Source of the DNA: an uncultured delta proteobacterium
GTDB taxonomy: Bacteria; Bdellovibrionota_C; UBA2361; OMII01
Direction of reading: 5' to 3'
Assembly: GCA_903904735.1 (NCBI GenBank)
Contig: CAIVDM010000191.1
Span: 110,253 to 174,252, forward strand
DNA length: 64,000 nucleotides
Part shown: positions 43,130-52,422 of the stretch, piece by piece
Layout: the number at the start of each line of letters is the position of its first letter
Numbering within the stretch: position 1 is the first letter of the stretch
Program-made: the position numbers and the translations under genes
Notes under the pieces: model-generated
Seen by the model: the letters and a program-made list of their open reading frames with translations, nothing else
Told to the model about the DNA's origin: nothing
Database searches by the model: none

Positions 43130-44266
43130 CTACTTTAGCACGCCTTCAACTCGCATCCGTGATACCACACGAGCGATAGTATCCACGACTCGCGGCACTA
43201 GAGTGACTGACTGATCCGCCCGAAAGCTCACTCGAATAGTCGATCTAACACGATCTTCGCCTTGGCCCATAGCTAACAGCACATGCGAAGGCTCCGGTTT
43301 TCCAGATGAGCAAGCCGCGCCGGAGGAAACTAGGATTTCCTCGAGGTCGAGCGCCACGACAATATCGTCTCCCAGAGCGCCTGGGATGTATACACTCGAC
43401 GTGTTTGGCAGACGCGGAGCTGCCCTGCCATTAAACTCGCAATCATCAATGGCTTGGCTGAGCGCATCCTCAAAGGCGTCCCGCGCGGCGCTCATAGCGT
43501 CGATCCGGGCGGCAAGCGTCTCCGAGGCAAGTTCCGCAACCTCTCCAAACGACACGATACCAAGAACATTCTCGGTTCCACCCCGAATCTTATACTCTTG
43601 AGATCCACCCAGCAGGAGCGGGCGTATAGCAACGCCGTGCTTGATGACCAGCGCGCCAACGCCACTGAGCGCCCCAATCTTGTGACCCGATAACGTAAGA
43701 AGATCCACGCCCATGCCGGTGAAAGATATCGACCGCTTTCCAAGAGACTGCGCTGCGTCGGTATGAACAAGAATACGCGGGTTCACCTTACGCGCGAGAG
43801 TACCCAGTACCTCGACATCATTTTCGACACCAGTCTCGTTATTGGCGCTCATAACCGACAAGAGCTCCGTGTCGGCTGTCAGCGATTGCACTAACCCCGT
43901 CGATTCGATCGCGCCATGAGCGTTAACGGGAATGATACGAACATCTCCGCCGGCGGCCTGGATGCGCCGCGCGGGGCCGAGCACGCAGGGGTGTTCTACG
44001 GCGGACACCGCGATCGAGCGCCAGCCGGCGTCGAGAGCCGTATTGTTCGCCTCCGTTGCCCCAGAAGTGAATACAACCAGATCATCCTTCTCGGCGCCTA
44101 CCAAGCGCCGGACCGCCTCCCGAGCCTTTTCAATCTCCGCTCTGGCTCGTTGCCCACCCCTATGTAGCGAACTTGGATTGCCCAACCTCTTCCAGGCGTG
44201 CTGGATAACCCCCTGAATTTCCTCAGTTGGCGCATATGTCGCATTGGCGTCGAGGTCGATAATCAT
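43130..44266 (-). CDS. iscS: Cysteine desulfurase (IscS/NifS family)
   Basis: This 378-residue PLP enzyme removes sulfur from cysteine. It has LDANATYAPTEEIQGVIQHAWKRLGNPSS at the N-terminus (DxNATT/A-type), the PLP lysine in LSGHKIGALSGVGAL and the active-site cysteine in VSSGAACSSGKPEPSHVL. I use the ATG at 44266 because the family begins with DxDxNAT a few residues in; the frame extends 84 codons upstream through the divergent gene's 5' region and is Arg-rich. It is co-transcribed with mnmA (9-nt gap), so supply of sulfur for tRNA thiolation is likely its job. No iscU or hscA is nearby. NifS-like naming is equally acceptable. Confidence 0.9.
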   Translation of the reverse strand: MIIDLDANATYAPTEEIQGVIQHAWKRLGNPSSLHRGGQRARAEIEKAREAVRRLVGAEKDDLVVFTSGATEANNTALDAGWRSIAVSAVEHPCVLGPARRIQAAGGDVRIIPVNAHGAIESTGLVQSLTADTELLSVMSANNETGVENDVEVLGTLARKVNPRILVHTDAAQSLGKRSISFTGMGVDLLTLSGHKIGALSGVGALVIKHGVAIRPLLLGGSQEYKIRGGTENVLGIVSFGEVAELASETLAARIDAMSAARDAFEDALSQAIDDCEFNGRAAPRLPNTSSVYIPGALGDDIVVALDLEEILVSSGAACSSGKPEPSHVLLAMGQGEDRVRSTIRVSFRADQSVTLVPRVVDTIARVVSRMRVEGVLK

Positions 44267-44332
44267 GAAAATAGCTCTAGATCGTAAGTATTCGTGGAAA
44301 GCGAGACGATAGCGCCAATAGGTGACGTTACT

Positions 44333-44635
44333 ATGCCCACCCTTGTTACGCAAAGTATCGGTGTCGTCGGCGCTCAGATCTCGGGACATCAACATGGTGC
44401 TGCCCAGGCGCGAGCGACGGAGGCGAGCACGCAAGCGGGCGTCCAACGGGCGCAGAACGAGGCTCGGGCTCTTAGCAGCGCTACGAAGGTCCAGGCGGAC
44501 GCGCAGCGCTCTATACAACAGGAGAAGAGAGCAGAAGGGACATTCGCTGATAACTCCGACGACGGGGAGTCGGAGCAGCAGCCGGATAATCCGGTGAATA
44601 GTAAACCAGGTGGGAGGTTCACGCGCGTAGCGTGA
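44333..44635 (+). CDS. Small Ala/Gln-rich orphan protein (100 residues)
   Basis: It starts at an ATG with AGGTGA about 7 nt upstream and diverges from the cysteine desulfurase gene. The first 20 residues (PTLVTQSIGVVGAQISG) are mildly hydrophobic; residues 20-70 are Ala/Gln/Arg/Glu-rich with regular helical spacing (AAQARATEASTQAG, then VQRAQNEARALSS); the tail is acidic and disordered-looking. No known domain is visible. A nearly perfect palindrome with a T run follows 28 nt after the stop. Coding status is likely but not certain. Confidence 0.5.
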   Translation: MPTLVTQSIGVVGAQISGHQHGAAQARATEASTQAGVQRAQNEARALSSATKVQADAQRSIQQEKRAEGTFADNSDDGESEQQPDNPVNSKPGGRFTRVA

Positions 44636-44663
44636 CTGACCATCGTTTTAAGGAGAACCAAAG

Positions 44664-44743
44664 AACACAGAGACCACAGAGGTGCGTGGACCAGAAAGGA
44701 ATATATTCTTTTCTCCTCCGCTCACCCCTGTGGTCTCTGTGTT
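44664..44743. repeat. 80-nt near-perfect palindrome
   Basis: The outer arms (44664-44684 and 44723-44743) begin AACACAGAGACCACAG and match at 20 of 21 positions. The inner arms (44693-44702 and 44705-44714) pair at all 10 positions with one G-T, leaving a 2-nt loop. A T run follows at 44742-44745. It could be a terminator, a small non-autonomous mobile element or a dispersed repeat unit. Confidence 0.75.
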
Positions 44744-44791
44744 TTAGTGAGTCCCGAAACTATATCGGTAAGACGCCGAACATAGTCAGGG

Positions 44792-45199
44792 ATGACACAA
44801 CGAGCATTCGCCCTGACTATCCTTCTTATTATCGCTGTCGTGAGCCGAGCGTTGCCCTGGTCGGGGTCTCTATTCTCTAAGCGGCGGGATGAAATAGTAC
44901 AGGCACAACCCGCCGACGCCGAGTCGATGCTCGCCTCCGGACAACCAATACCACTCCTTTGCGCCGACATGTCTTCACTGGAGCTGATCCCAGGAATTTC
45001 AGACAAGACCGCGCTCGAACTACTAGAGAAGCGAAATTCGATAATCCTCGCGGAAAGCCACTGCTCCCTTGAGGAATCACTCCAACTGGCGCGTGGCATT
45101 GGAGGTAAAACCGCGGCGCGATTGGTTCGCTATCTCGCCGTGAACGGCGTCTGCGACACCGTCGAGGGCTACCATCCAAACACCCCCACCCCTCGGTGA
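44792..45199 (+). CDS. ComEA-like helix-hairpin-helix protein
   Basis: This 135-residue protein has an N-terminal hydrophobic signal or anchor (FALTILLIIAVVSRALPW). Residues about 60-120 carry the double helix-hairpin-helix arrangement LELIPGISDKTALELLEKR ... LARGIGGKTAARLVRYLAV. That is the layout of ComEA-type DNA receptors for competence, or of the T2SS-associated GspK-like HhH proteins. A periplasmic DNA-binding role is plausible. No comEC is in the window. The Shine-Dalgarno is poor (AGGG abuts the ATG). Confidence 0.7.
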   Translation: MTQRAFALTILLIIAVVSRALPWSGSLFSKRRDEIVQAQPADAESMLASGQPIPLLCADMSSLELIPGISDKTALELLEKRNSIILAESHCSLEESLQLARGIGGKTAARLVRYLAVNGVCDTVEGYHPNTPTPR

Positions 45200-45281
45200 A
45201 ATCGGGGTTAGATGTCGTTCTGCTATTTACTGATTACCTCGTGGCGGCTAGAAACCCTGGAGAGATTCTCTGCTGTGTCGT

Positions 45282-46364
45282 ATGCGCATACTTGCCCTAA
45301 CACCAACTCCCGATCGACCCGAAGCCGCCATTCTCGCCGGTCTATCCCGAAGTGGTGCGCACGTCCATGTGGTCGGCAGTCCTGCCACGCTTCAGCGAGA
45401 CTTACTCAACGAGTCGGGAGTAAAGATTACTGACTTTGTATTTCGAAGTAGATTTGATCTGCGCGGAATGCGCCTCATTCGCACTCTTGTACGACAGCAC
45501 AAGATCGATATTGTCTATGCCCTCACAAATCGCGCCCTCTCAACAGCGGTGATTGGACTAACGGGAATTCCTGTAAGGCTTGTGGCGTATCGGGGCACCG
45601 TCGGTCATTTAAGCTGGTTTGATCCGTCATGCTGGCTTACATACTTAAACCCGAGGGTTTATATGACTCTGTGTGTATCGCGGGCGGTGGAGGACTATAT
45701 GCTTTCAATGGGCATCTCGCAGGAGCGCCTTGCCCTTGTATACAAAGGACACGATATCGCCTGGTATGAAAGCGACGCTCTGGATCGTGCCGAATTCGGC
45801 ATTCCAAAGGATGCTTTCGTCGTAGGTTGCACGGCGGTTATGCGAGGCGTTAAAGGAGTGGACGATCTCTTAGCCGCGGTCACGATGTTGCTCCAAGAGA
45901 TCCCGAACTTACACCTCCTCTTAATAGGCTCAGTCAAGGATCCTGAGATACAGGCTCATATCGACGCGTTTCCACGAAAGGACCGACTACATCTTCTGGG
46001 GTTTCGTGACGACGCTACGCGTCTTCAACGGCTCGCCGATGTCACTGTCATGGCGTCTAAGAGCCGCGAAGGGCTCCCCAAGTCGATTATCGAGGCGATG
46101 GCGCAAGGTGTGCCTCCCATTGTCACGGCGGTTGGGGGAATGCCTGAATTGGTGGGGCATGGATCAGCGGGGCTTATGGTGGAGCCGATGAATCCCGCGT
46201 CCCTCGCTAGCGGTATACGAACGCTCCACAACAACGCTCACTATCGACAATCACTGGGAATCGCCGCTCGCCAGAGGATCTCGGAAGCATTTAACATCAA
46301 CGATAGTATCTCCCGAGTGGAGAAAATCTTCTCGAAGCTCTGTGCCGACACTCAAAGATCATAG
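45282..46364 (+). CDS. Family 4 glycosyltransferase
   Basis: This 360-residue GT4 enzyme begins MRILALTPTPDRPEAAILAGL. It has the donor-binding region VGCTAVMRGVKGVDDLL and the motif KSREGLPKSIIEAMAQGVPP with VTAVGGMPELVG, all standard for GT4. It stands alone between a ComEA-like gene and fbp and overlaps fbp by 13 nt tail-to-tail. Product and acceptor are unknown; it may serve LPS or exopolysaccharide synthesis together with the clusters at the left end of the window. It starts at ATG 45282 without a good ribosome site. Confidence 0.85.
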   Translation: MRILALTPTPDRPEAAILAGLSRSGAHVHVVGSPATLQRDLLNESGVKITDFVFRSRFDLRGMRLIRTLVRQHKIDIVYALTNRALSTAVIGLTGIPVRLVAYRGTVGHLSWFDPSCWLTYLNPRVYMTLCVSRAVEDYMLSMGISQERLALVYKGHDIAWYESDALDRAEFGIPKDAFVVGCTAVMRGVKGVDDLLAAVTMLLQEIPNLHLLLIGSVKDPEIQAHIDAFPRKDRLHLLGFRDDATRLQRLADVTVMASKSREGLPKSIIEAMAQGVPPIVTAVGGMPELVGHGSAGLMVEPMNPASLASGIRTLHNNAHYRQSLGIAARQRISEAFNINDSISRVEKIFSKLCADTQRS

Positions 46365-47356
46365 TCGTACACCGAGCGCGCAAACCACTTCATCTCCGTG
46401 GGGCTACCGGCGATAAACGCCGACCGCTGGTGAATGTTTGTTGGCGTCACGTCAATCAGTCGCTCTCGACCGTTGATCGCGAAGCCCCCCGACTGCTCCA
46501 TGATAAACGCCAGCGGCAAGCACTCATACAGCAACCTGAGTCGCCCGTTGGGACGCTTTGAGTCGGTTGGATACATAAATATGCCACCCTTTCGCAGCGT
46601 GCGATCAAAATCCGCGACAAGAGAGCCCACATAACGCCCAGTGTATGGCTTCTCAGCGACCAAGTTACGTCCCTTTAGATCGGCTATGAATGCCCTCATG
46701 CGATCGTCCCACCAGCACCAGTTGCCCTCGTTCACGCTAAATATATTCCCCCGCTCAGGCACGGTTATTCTCTCTTCTGTGAGAACAAACTCGCCAATCG
46801 ATGGGTCGAGCGTGAAATCATGCACACCATCGCCAGCCGAATACACGAAGGAGGTCTTCGCGCCGTAGACAGAATATCCAGCGGCGACTATCGCGTGTCC
46901 AGCCTGACAAAAATCTTGCTCACTCGCTCCTTTGGCTAGGTCTTGCCTTCGAAAAATACAGAAGATCGTGCCGGTGGGTATACTCGATCCGATGTTAGAA
47001 GATCCATCGAGGGGATCGAACGCGATCACGTATTTACCCCCTGCTCCAATCGCTTGCGTAGCGATGACATCATCACGCTCCTCAGATACCAGAAGTCCAA
47101 AGTGATCCGATGAGCCCAGCAGTTCCACCAGAACCTCGTCCGCCTCTCGATCGATCTGTCTTACCTCATCTCCATGAGTATTAACGTGCCCGCTGTACCC
47201 ATGCAGTCCCTTAAAGCCGGCGGTGGCGACCATCTGAGAAATTAACTTTACGCCCAGAGAAATCGAGACCAGAAGATCAGATAACTCTCCCGTACTGTCA
47301 GGGAACATCCTTCTCCGGGCGTGTATAAAACGACTGAGGGTTTGGGTTGGTATCAT
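46352..47356 (-). CDS. fbp: Fructose-1,6-bisphosphatase class 1
   Basis: This 334-residue gluconeogenic phosphatase hydrolyses fructose-1,6-bisphosphate to fructose-6-phosphate. It shows the metal-binding blocks VSEERDD, FDPLDGSSNI and the substrate region YVGSLVADFDRTL and GGIFMYP. Length and order match class 1 FBPase. The ATG at 47356 is used. It is monocistronic, ending inside the convergent glycosyltransferase gene. Confidence 0.96.
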   Translation of the reverse strand: MIPTQTLSRFIHARRRMFPDSTGELSDLLVSISLGVKLISQMVATAGFKGLHGYSGHVNTHGDEVRQIDREADEVLVELLGSSDHFGLLVSEERDDVIATQAIGAGGKYVIAFDPLDGSSNIGSSIPTGTIFCIFRRQDLAKGASEQDFCQAGHAIVAAGYSVYGAKTSFVYSAGDGVHDFTLDPSIGEFVLTEERITVPERGNIFSVNEGNWCWWDDRMRAFIADLKGRNLVAEKPYTGRYVGSLVADFDRTLRKGGIFMYPTDSKRPNGRLRLLYECLPLAFIMEQSGGFAINGRERLIDVTPTNIHQRSAFIAGSPTEMKWFARSVYDYDL

Positions 47357-47659
47357 AATAGCTTGATTGCTCGATGTTTGAGTCTAACAACTCGCTGGAC
47401 GGAGCCAGTCCCATTGGAAGAGTCAATTAGTCACCAGACAGCCACAAAGTACAGCGGAACAGCGCGAAGAAGGCGCGCCACGACCTCAAATGGATTGCTC
47501 ACATCGGAGGCAACGCGAGAAGAGCTACCACAACAAGAAACCGCGTCCGATGACCACCCTTGGATGATCAACGAGTCATACCCCTAGTATACGTGAGCAC
47601 GACTAAGACAACCAACTAGAAGAATTTTTCCTGGGTAATGACGGCAAGTTAGGTGCGTA
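47357..47659. other. Intergenic region between fbp and the NtrY-like kinase
   Basis: This 303-bp stretch has no clear gene or terminator. A plus-strand frame from a TTG at 47414 (58 codons, hydrophilic, Thr/Ser/Arg-rich) has a GGAG 9 nt upstream, but coding is doubtful. Confidence 0.35.
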
Positions 47660-49852
47660 TCACACCGGACTCGAGAGCTTCCGCAGGGTTGTACTTTGGG
47701 GATGCTGCGGGAGCGTAATTACCAAACGAACTCCCCGCGGCACGTTGTCAAAGATTCTTACTTCCCCTTGATGATCCGACACAACGGAGCTAACGATCGC
47801 TAATCCAAGCCCCGTCCCCCCTTTCTTTGTCGTGAAATACGGCTCGAACACTCGACTCTTATCTTCAGCGGCGATTCCCGGTCCATTATCGACTATCTCG
47901 ATGCGCGCTTGCGCCGAGACTCTCTCAAATTCAAGACTTACCGAGACCGCCGCCCCTTCCTTGGAATGGCAGCCGCGAACTGCCGCGATCGCGTTCGATA
48001 GCACATTAATTAAGACGCCTCGGATCTGCTCAGGATCAAGTAGCATCTCCGGTACCTTTGTCTGGCACGAATAGGACACGGACACGTCCGGGTAATCTGA
48101 TTCGAATGTCCTCACTACACTCAAAACTACCGCCGTTAAATCAGTGGCGACAAATCTAGCTGTGGGCATTCGACCATATTCGGAGAACTCGTTAGCCAAT
48201 CGTTTAATAATCTCCACGTGCTCCACGATGGAGCGAGTCGAGTCCAGCACGGCCGTTGAATTATCCTTTCCCGCGAAATAGCGCTCTAGGCGCTGGGCGG
48301 AGAGCTGTAGCGGCGTTAGGGGATTTTTGATCTCGTGAGCGATACGGCGCGCCACATCTCTCCACGCCGCGAGGTGTTGCGCGCGAGACAATTCAGTCAC
48401 GTCATCAAAGAGCAAGACATACCCCAATGCCTGTCCTTCTTTGACCGAAATTGGTCCCGCTGTGCAGATAATTAAGAGTTCGCGGCCGCCTGACTGCAGG
48501 CGCAATTCCACTTCAATGGGACCGCTCATCCCCGCCCCTAGCGCGTCAAGAACCTGGCTCAGGGCCTTTCTCTGACCTCCGCTTAGAATCTCGGTCAACA
48601 GCAGCCCTGAAGACGAATCACTTTGAGGTCCTAACTCGAGGAGTTTCCGCGCCGCGCTATTAACCGCTGTGACGCGCTGTTCATTATCGAGGGCGATCAC
48701 ACCGACCGCCAAGTTGGTCAATATTGTTTGGATCAAAAGTCCCCGCCGTTCGGCCTCTCCCCGAGACGTCTTCAGCTCTTGGATCATCTGATTAAATGAG
48801 TTTACCAGGTAACCCACCTCATCATCGCGACTGGGACGAATCTCGAAGTCATAGTTACCCCGAGCCACCCGGCGAGTACTCTCGGCGAGGGTCTGTATCG
48901 GTCCTGTAATCTGATGGGAGACGAAAAAAGCTACCCAGATAGCGCCGAACAACGTCAGCAAATTAAAGAGCGCGAGGATAAGGAAAAAGTTCGTTCGGAT
49001 GGGATCTTTGAATAGCTTTAGCTGGTGATATTCCTCATACGCCTCATTGACCACCCCCTGGGCGTGAGTCATCTCCGGATCCATACGAAACGAGCTCACG
49101 ACAACTAAGGACTCAAGCGGACGATAAACTCGAATAAACTGACTCGCCCCGCGCTCCTCCACTCGAAGTTGTTTCTCGTTTCGTGAGGCCTGTTCAATCG
49201 CCTCCAAATCTAGCGGAGGCTCGGCGAATGACTCCACTTCAGCCGTGGCGTGAGCCGATTCCGCCACCACCGATCCGTCTCGAGTGACAAGTCTAATGGC
49301 ATAAAGATCATTGAGGTGCCGTAACGTCTCAAGCTGCTCAGCCACCCGCTTGACTGAGTGCTCATCAGTCACTCCGCGCCGTCGAAGATCCTCATGCACT
49401 CGCGCCGCCGCGGCTTCCACATACAATTTTGAATTACTCACATACTGACGCGCCACGGTGAGCGAACTTGTCACGATCGAGTCAATCTGTGTGCTAAACC
49501 ACCCTTGAACTGCCTGACGGATTAGCCCGCTCGCGACCACGAAGGATAGACTCATCGGGATAAGCGCTATTAACACGAAGGAACCAACAAGCCTGGACCG
49601 CAATTTCGCGCCCAGAATGCCTTGCCGCCGTTCGAATATCAATTTCACGACGTTGCGAACCACCACTATGATCAGGACTAGCAGGGCGATGATATTGATA
49701 TTAACGAGCGCGAAGAAGAGGATGTTATTGAAGAACGAGTCCTCGTCTGAGCGCCATTGGACGAAGCTTGAAACGGACAGAACGAGCACCGCTATGGCGA
49801 TAATCATCGCTATCAGTTGTCCTCTCTTGCCGAGTGAACGTTGTCTGTTCAT
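47660..49852 (-). CDS. NtrY-like sensor histidine kinase
   Basis: This is a 730-residue membrane kinase. Three N-terminal TM segments (to about residue 115) precede a periplasmic sensor region of about 170 residues and another TM helix. Then come HAMP (ITGPIQTLAESTRRVARGNY), PAS (ILTNLAVGVIALDNEQRV), HisKA with the phospho-acceptor in RRIAHEIKNPLTPL, and HATPase (VLSNAIAAV, VDNGPGIAAEDKSRVFEPYF, GTGLGLAIV). This is the layout of NtrY. The usual NtrX/NtrC-type regulator gene is not adjacent. It lies 3 nt after a DUF4390 gene, a partner seen in other proteobacteria. Confidence 0.92.
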   Translation of the reverse strand: MNRQRSLGKRGQLIAMIIAIAVLVLSVSSFVQWRSDEDSFFNNILFFALVNINIIALLVLIIVVVRNVVKLIFERRQGILGAKLRSRLVGSFVLIALIPMSLSFVVASGLIRQAVQGWFSTQIDSIVTSSLTVARQYVSNSKLYVEAAAARVHEDLRRRGVTDEHSVKRVAEQLETLRHLNDLYAIRLVTRDGSVVAESAHATAEVESFAEPPLDLEAIEQASRNEKQLRVEERGASQFIRVYRPLESLVVVSSFRMDPEMTHAQGVVNEAYEEYHQLKLFKDPIRTNFFLILALFNLLTLFGAIWVAFFVSHQITGPIQTLAESTRRVARGNYDFEIRPSRDDEVGYLVNSFNQMIQELKTSRGEAERRGLLIQTILTNLAVGVIALDNEQRVTAVNSAARKLLELGPQSDSSSGLLLTEILSGGQRKALSQVLDALGAGMSGPIEVELRLQSGGRELLIICTAGPISVKEGQALGYVLLFDDVTELSRAQHLAAWRDVARRIAHEIKNPLTPLQLSAQRLERYFAGKDNSTAVLDSTRSIVEHVEIIKRLANEFSEYGRMPTARFVATDLTAVVLSVVRTFESDYPDVSVSYSCQTKVPEMLLDPEQIRGVLINVLSNAIAAVRGCHSKEGAAVSVSLEFERVSAQARIEIVDNGPGIAAEDKSRVFEPYFTTKKGGTGLGLAIVSSVVSDHQGEVRIFDNVPRGVRLVITLPQHPQSTTLRKLSSPV

Positions 49853-49855
49853 CCC

Positions 49856-50449
49856 TTACCTATTCGCTTCTCGTGAAGCGCCCGAACCATAGAGGCTGAA
49901 ATCGTGCCAGCTCGACCGGCTCTCGACGGTATTGACCAATCCTAGCGTTAAAATCCGCGAGAGGTGGGCGAACATCCGCGCGCCTCCCCCCCTGCACGAC
50001 ACACCTGTTCGCACCTGAACATAGGTGCCCTCCTGACCAAGAAGATCGGGGTTATCTCGCGCGAGAAACTCAAGTGGCATCTGCTGAATAGTCAAGGTAA
50101 CTCTGACCGCTTCCGTTCGCGATGGCACACCCACCGCCGTAGCCTCGAGTTTATCTCCGAGTCGATCGGACACGACTCTATAGCTCTCAGTAACTTCATC
50201 AAACTGGATCGTATGAACCTCGGTGCGCACGTCCTCGCAGCCATCGAGCCAACTCTCTCGTCGGTGACACAACCGCACCTCGAAGCGCACTCTCGCGAGC
50301 AACGAGGATTCCAAACAGTCACGCACTTCCTCCTGGCGCTCTAAGGCGGCTATCGCTAGCCCTGCTTGATCCTTAGTCGACCACGCCACATGAAGCGCTG
50401 CCAAGACGCTAAGCGAAATGCCTGCCACGAAAGGTATGAAACCGCTCAC
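49856..50449 (-). CDS. DUF4390-like membrane-anchored protein
   Basis: This 197-residue protein has an N-terminal TM anchor (FVAGISLSVLAALHVAW) and a periplasmic beta-rich domain. The pattern VRDCLESSLLARVRFEVRL ... FDEVTESYRVVSD matches the DUF4390 layout. Family genes typically sit directly upstream of an NtrY-type kinase, as here, suggesting a sensor accessory role. GTG start with GAGG at 7 nt. It lies 18 nt after ruvB. The family call rests on pattern and context. Confidence 0.68.
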   Translation of the reverse strand: MSGFIPFVAGISLSVLAALHVAWSTKDQAGLAIAALERQEEVRDCLESSLLARVRFEVRLCHRRESWLDGCEDVRTEVHTIQFDEVTESYRVVSDRLGDKLEATAVGVPSRTEAVRVTLTIQQMPLEFLARDNPDLLGQEGTYVQVRTGVSCRGGGARMFAHLSRILTLGLVNTVESRSSWHDFSLYGSGASREANR

Positions 50450-50467
50450 TACGCGTCCTCGCGAAAA

Positions 50468-51547
50468 TTAGAATAGAGTACCCTGCCCACCGCGTTGCTG
50501 CGGCTGCTTGCCAAGGTGACGATAGGCGCGATCAGTCACTTCTCGACCACGCTTTGTACGGGCTAGAAACCCCTCCTGCAACAAATACGGCTCAAAAACA
50601 TCCTCCAGGGTATCACGGTCCTCTCCGAGAGCCGCGGCCACGGTCTCGATGCCAACTGGTCCGCCATCAAATTTGTCGATTATAAGGGATAGAAAAGCCC
50701 TATCTGTGCGATCGAGCCCGAGTTCATCAATATCGAGCAACCCAAGCGCCTGGGCAGCAACGTCTCGCGAAATAACTCCATCGGCGCACTCCTCCGCGAA
50801 GTCCCTCACCCGCTTAAGAAGCCGATTAGCTATACGCGGAGTTCCACGCGCGCGCGAAGCGATCTCCTTGCACGCCTCATCATCACAGGATATCGCCAAT
50901 ATACCCGCTGAGCGCCTGACGATACTCGCGAGGTCCTCGCGTGAGTAGAAATCTAGCCGATGAATGATGCCAAAACGATCCCGCAGCGGTGAGGTTAAGA
51001 GTCCCGAGCGGGTAGTAGCACCCACTAAAGTGAAGGGTTTCAGGGGAATCTTGACTGAGCGAGCAGCAGCTCCAGCCCCGATGATGATATCTAACTCAAA
51101 GTCCTCCATGGCCGGATACAGGACCTCCTCGATAGCACGAGAGAGCCGGTGGATCTCATCAATGAACAAGACATCCCTCGCGGCCAGCGAGGTCAGCACC
51201 GCCGCCAAGTCTCCCGGTCTCTCTATCGCCGGGCCTGAGGTGCCTTTGAAACCAACACCTAATTCACCGGCGATAATCCTCGCTAGAGACGTTTTTCCAA
51301 GCCCAGGCGGGCCGTGTAGTAACACATGGTCCATGGACTCTTCGCGGCGCTTAGACGCGCTACAACTTATCTGGAGATTGCTTTTGACATGACTCTGGCC
51401 GACGTACTCATCGAACTTGCTAGGGCGTAGTGAACTTACGACCTGCTCGTCGTCATCGGTGGTCAGCGTGTCGACAACCCGTTGCATCGACAGCTCAGAC
51501 GTCTCACCCCAAATTTCTAAGTCCTCATGCGTGTCGTGATCTGACAT
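50468..51547 (-). CDS. ruvB: Holliday junction branch migration helicase RuvB
   Basis: This 359-residue AAA+ motor has [18 protein letters not shown] (Walker A), [16 protein letters not shown] (Walker B), the sensor region [20 protein letters not shown] (arginine finger) and a C-terminal winged-helix domain for DNA. It drives branch migration with RuvA. The N-terminus is about 20 residues longer than usual and acidic. It lies 145 nt downstream of ruvA; ruvC is not adjacent. Confidence 0.97.
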   Translation of the reverse strand: MSDHDTHEDLEIWGETSELSMQRVVDTLTTDDDEQVVSSLRPSKFDEYVGQSHVKSNLQISCSASKRREESMDHVLLHGPPGLGKTSLARIIAGELGVGFKGTSGPAIERPGDLAAVLTSLAARDVLFIDEIHRLSRAIEEVLYPAMEDFELDIIIGAGAAARSVKIPLKPFTLVGATTRSGLLTSPLRDRFGIIHRLDFYSREDLASIVRRSAGILAISCDDEACKEIASRARGTPRIANRLLKRVRDFAEECADGVISRDVAAQALGLLDIDELGLDRTDRAFLSLIIDKFDGGPVGIETVAAALGEDRDTLEDVFEPYLLQEGFLARTKRGREVTDRAYRHLGKQPQQRGGQGTLF

Positions 51548-51692
51548 GGCTTTCCTGGTGTTGAATCCGGCAACCGGGTCCTCTTCTGGGCTGATACTAC
51601 ACTCATCCGATTGACGCGAACAGTGTCTAAGGAACCCATTCCCCGTTGTTACGAGCAGTAAGTTGCTAACGTACTCAGCAGGTTACGTCGGA

Positions 51693-52310
51693 CTAGACAA
51701 ATCGCAGAGCCTCTCGAATGAGATCCCCCGCTTCTCCACTCTGACATCCACCCTCAATAGCCTTCGAAACCGCTACTTCCGCGTCCTTACGGGCAAATCC
51801 GAGCACTTCGAGCGCCGCTATAGCATCGCCTGTCGGTCCGTCTCTTCGTTCACTACTTCCGCGCTCAACCGTCACCATAGACCGTAGACCGCTCGATCGA
51901 TCATCGACCATAGAAACCACAAGATCCTTCAACTCGACCACGATCCTCTCCGCCTTCTTGCGTCCCACACCCTTTATAGACATAAGGGCGTGGATGTCCC
52001 CCGCTCCAATAGCTCTGAGAAGATCTCGAATAGGCACGTTGGACAATACGTCTACTGAGGACCGCGGTCCCAGACCGGAGACTTTGTTGAGAAGCAGAAA
52101 CATCTGCCTTTCAGCATGACTATCGAAACCGAAAAGACGAATGGCATCTTCCCGCACGTCGGTGTACACACAGAGAGTTTCCTCGTTACCCGTCTCGAGA
52201 CGACGCAGAAGCGTGGCGGTGCAAATGACGCTATATCCAACACCATTGACATCAACTACCATTGAATCGCCATCCACTTCGACGACGACACCCCGCAACC
52301 GGCTAATCAT
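51693..52310 (-). CDS. ruvA: Holliday junction DNA-binding protein RuvA
   Basis: This 205-residue tetrameric junction-binding protein has an OB-fold domain starting MISRLRGVVVEVDGDSMVV, two helix-hairpin-helix motifs (LLLNKVSGLGPRSSVDVLS and LMSIKGVGRKKAERIVVEL) and a C-terminal domain III that contacts RuvB. The ATG at 52310 has GGGAGGAG at 5 nt. The reading frame extends 63 codons upstream into the divergent PBP1b gene, without support. It diverges from mrcB over 112 bp. Confidence 0.95.
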   Translation of the reverse strand: MISRLRGVVVEVDGDSMVVDVNGVGYSVICTATLLRRLETGNEETLCVYTDVREDAIRLFGFDSHAERQMFLLLNKVSGLGPRSSVDVLSNVPIRDLLRAIGAGDIHALMSIKGVGRKKAERIVVELKDLVVSMVDDRSSGLRSMVTVERGSSERRDGPTGDAIAALEVLGFARKDAEVAVSKAIEGGCQSGEAGDLIREALRFV

Positions 52311-52422
52311 GAAACTCCTCCCTCGCGATACGAGAACAAGCGGCAGTAGACCAAGATTCAGCGACATTCGCCATATCGATTCTCCTACGGGTCTAAAACC
52401 AGATAGGAGCGGTGATTGAGCT

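Noticed and set aside
43130..44518. Longer version of the cysteine desulfurase starting at 44518
   Set aside because: The extra 84 residues are Arg-rich, not in the family, and overlap the divergent small gene; ATG 44266 matches family length.
44722..45099. Minus-strand frame of 125 codons opposite the ComEA-like gene
   Set aside because: Mirror of the real gene's codon pattern with Ser/Arg-rich translation; the plus-strand protein has a signal and HhH motifs.
47414..47587. Possible 58-codon TTG-start gene after fbp
   Set aside because: TTG start, only a distant GGAG and low-complexity sequence; not strong enough to annotate.
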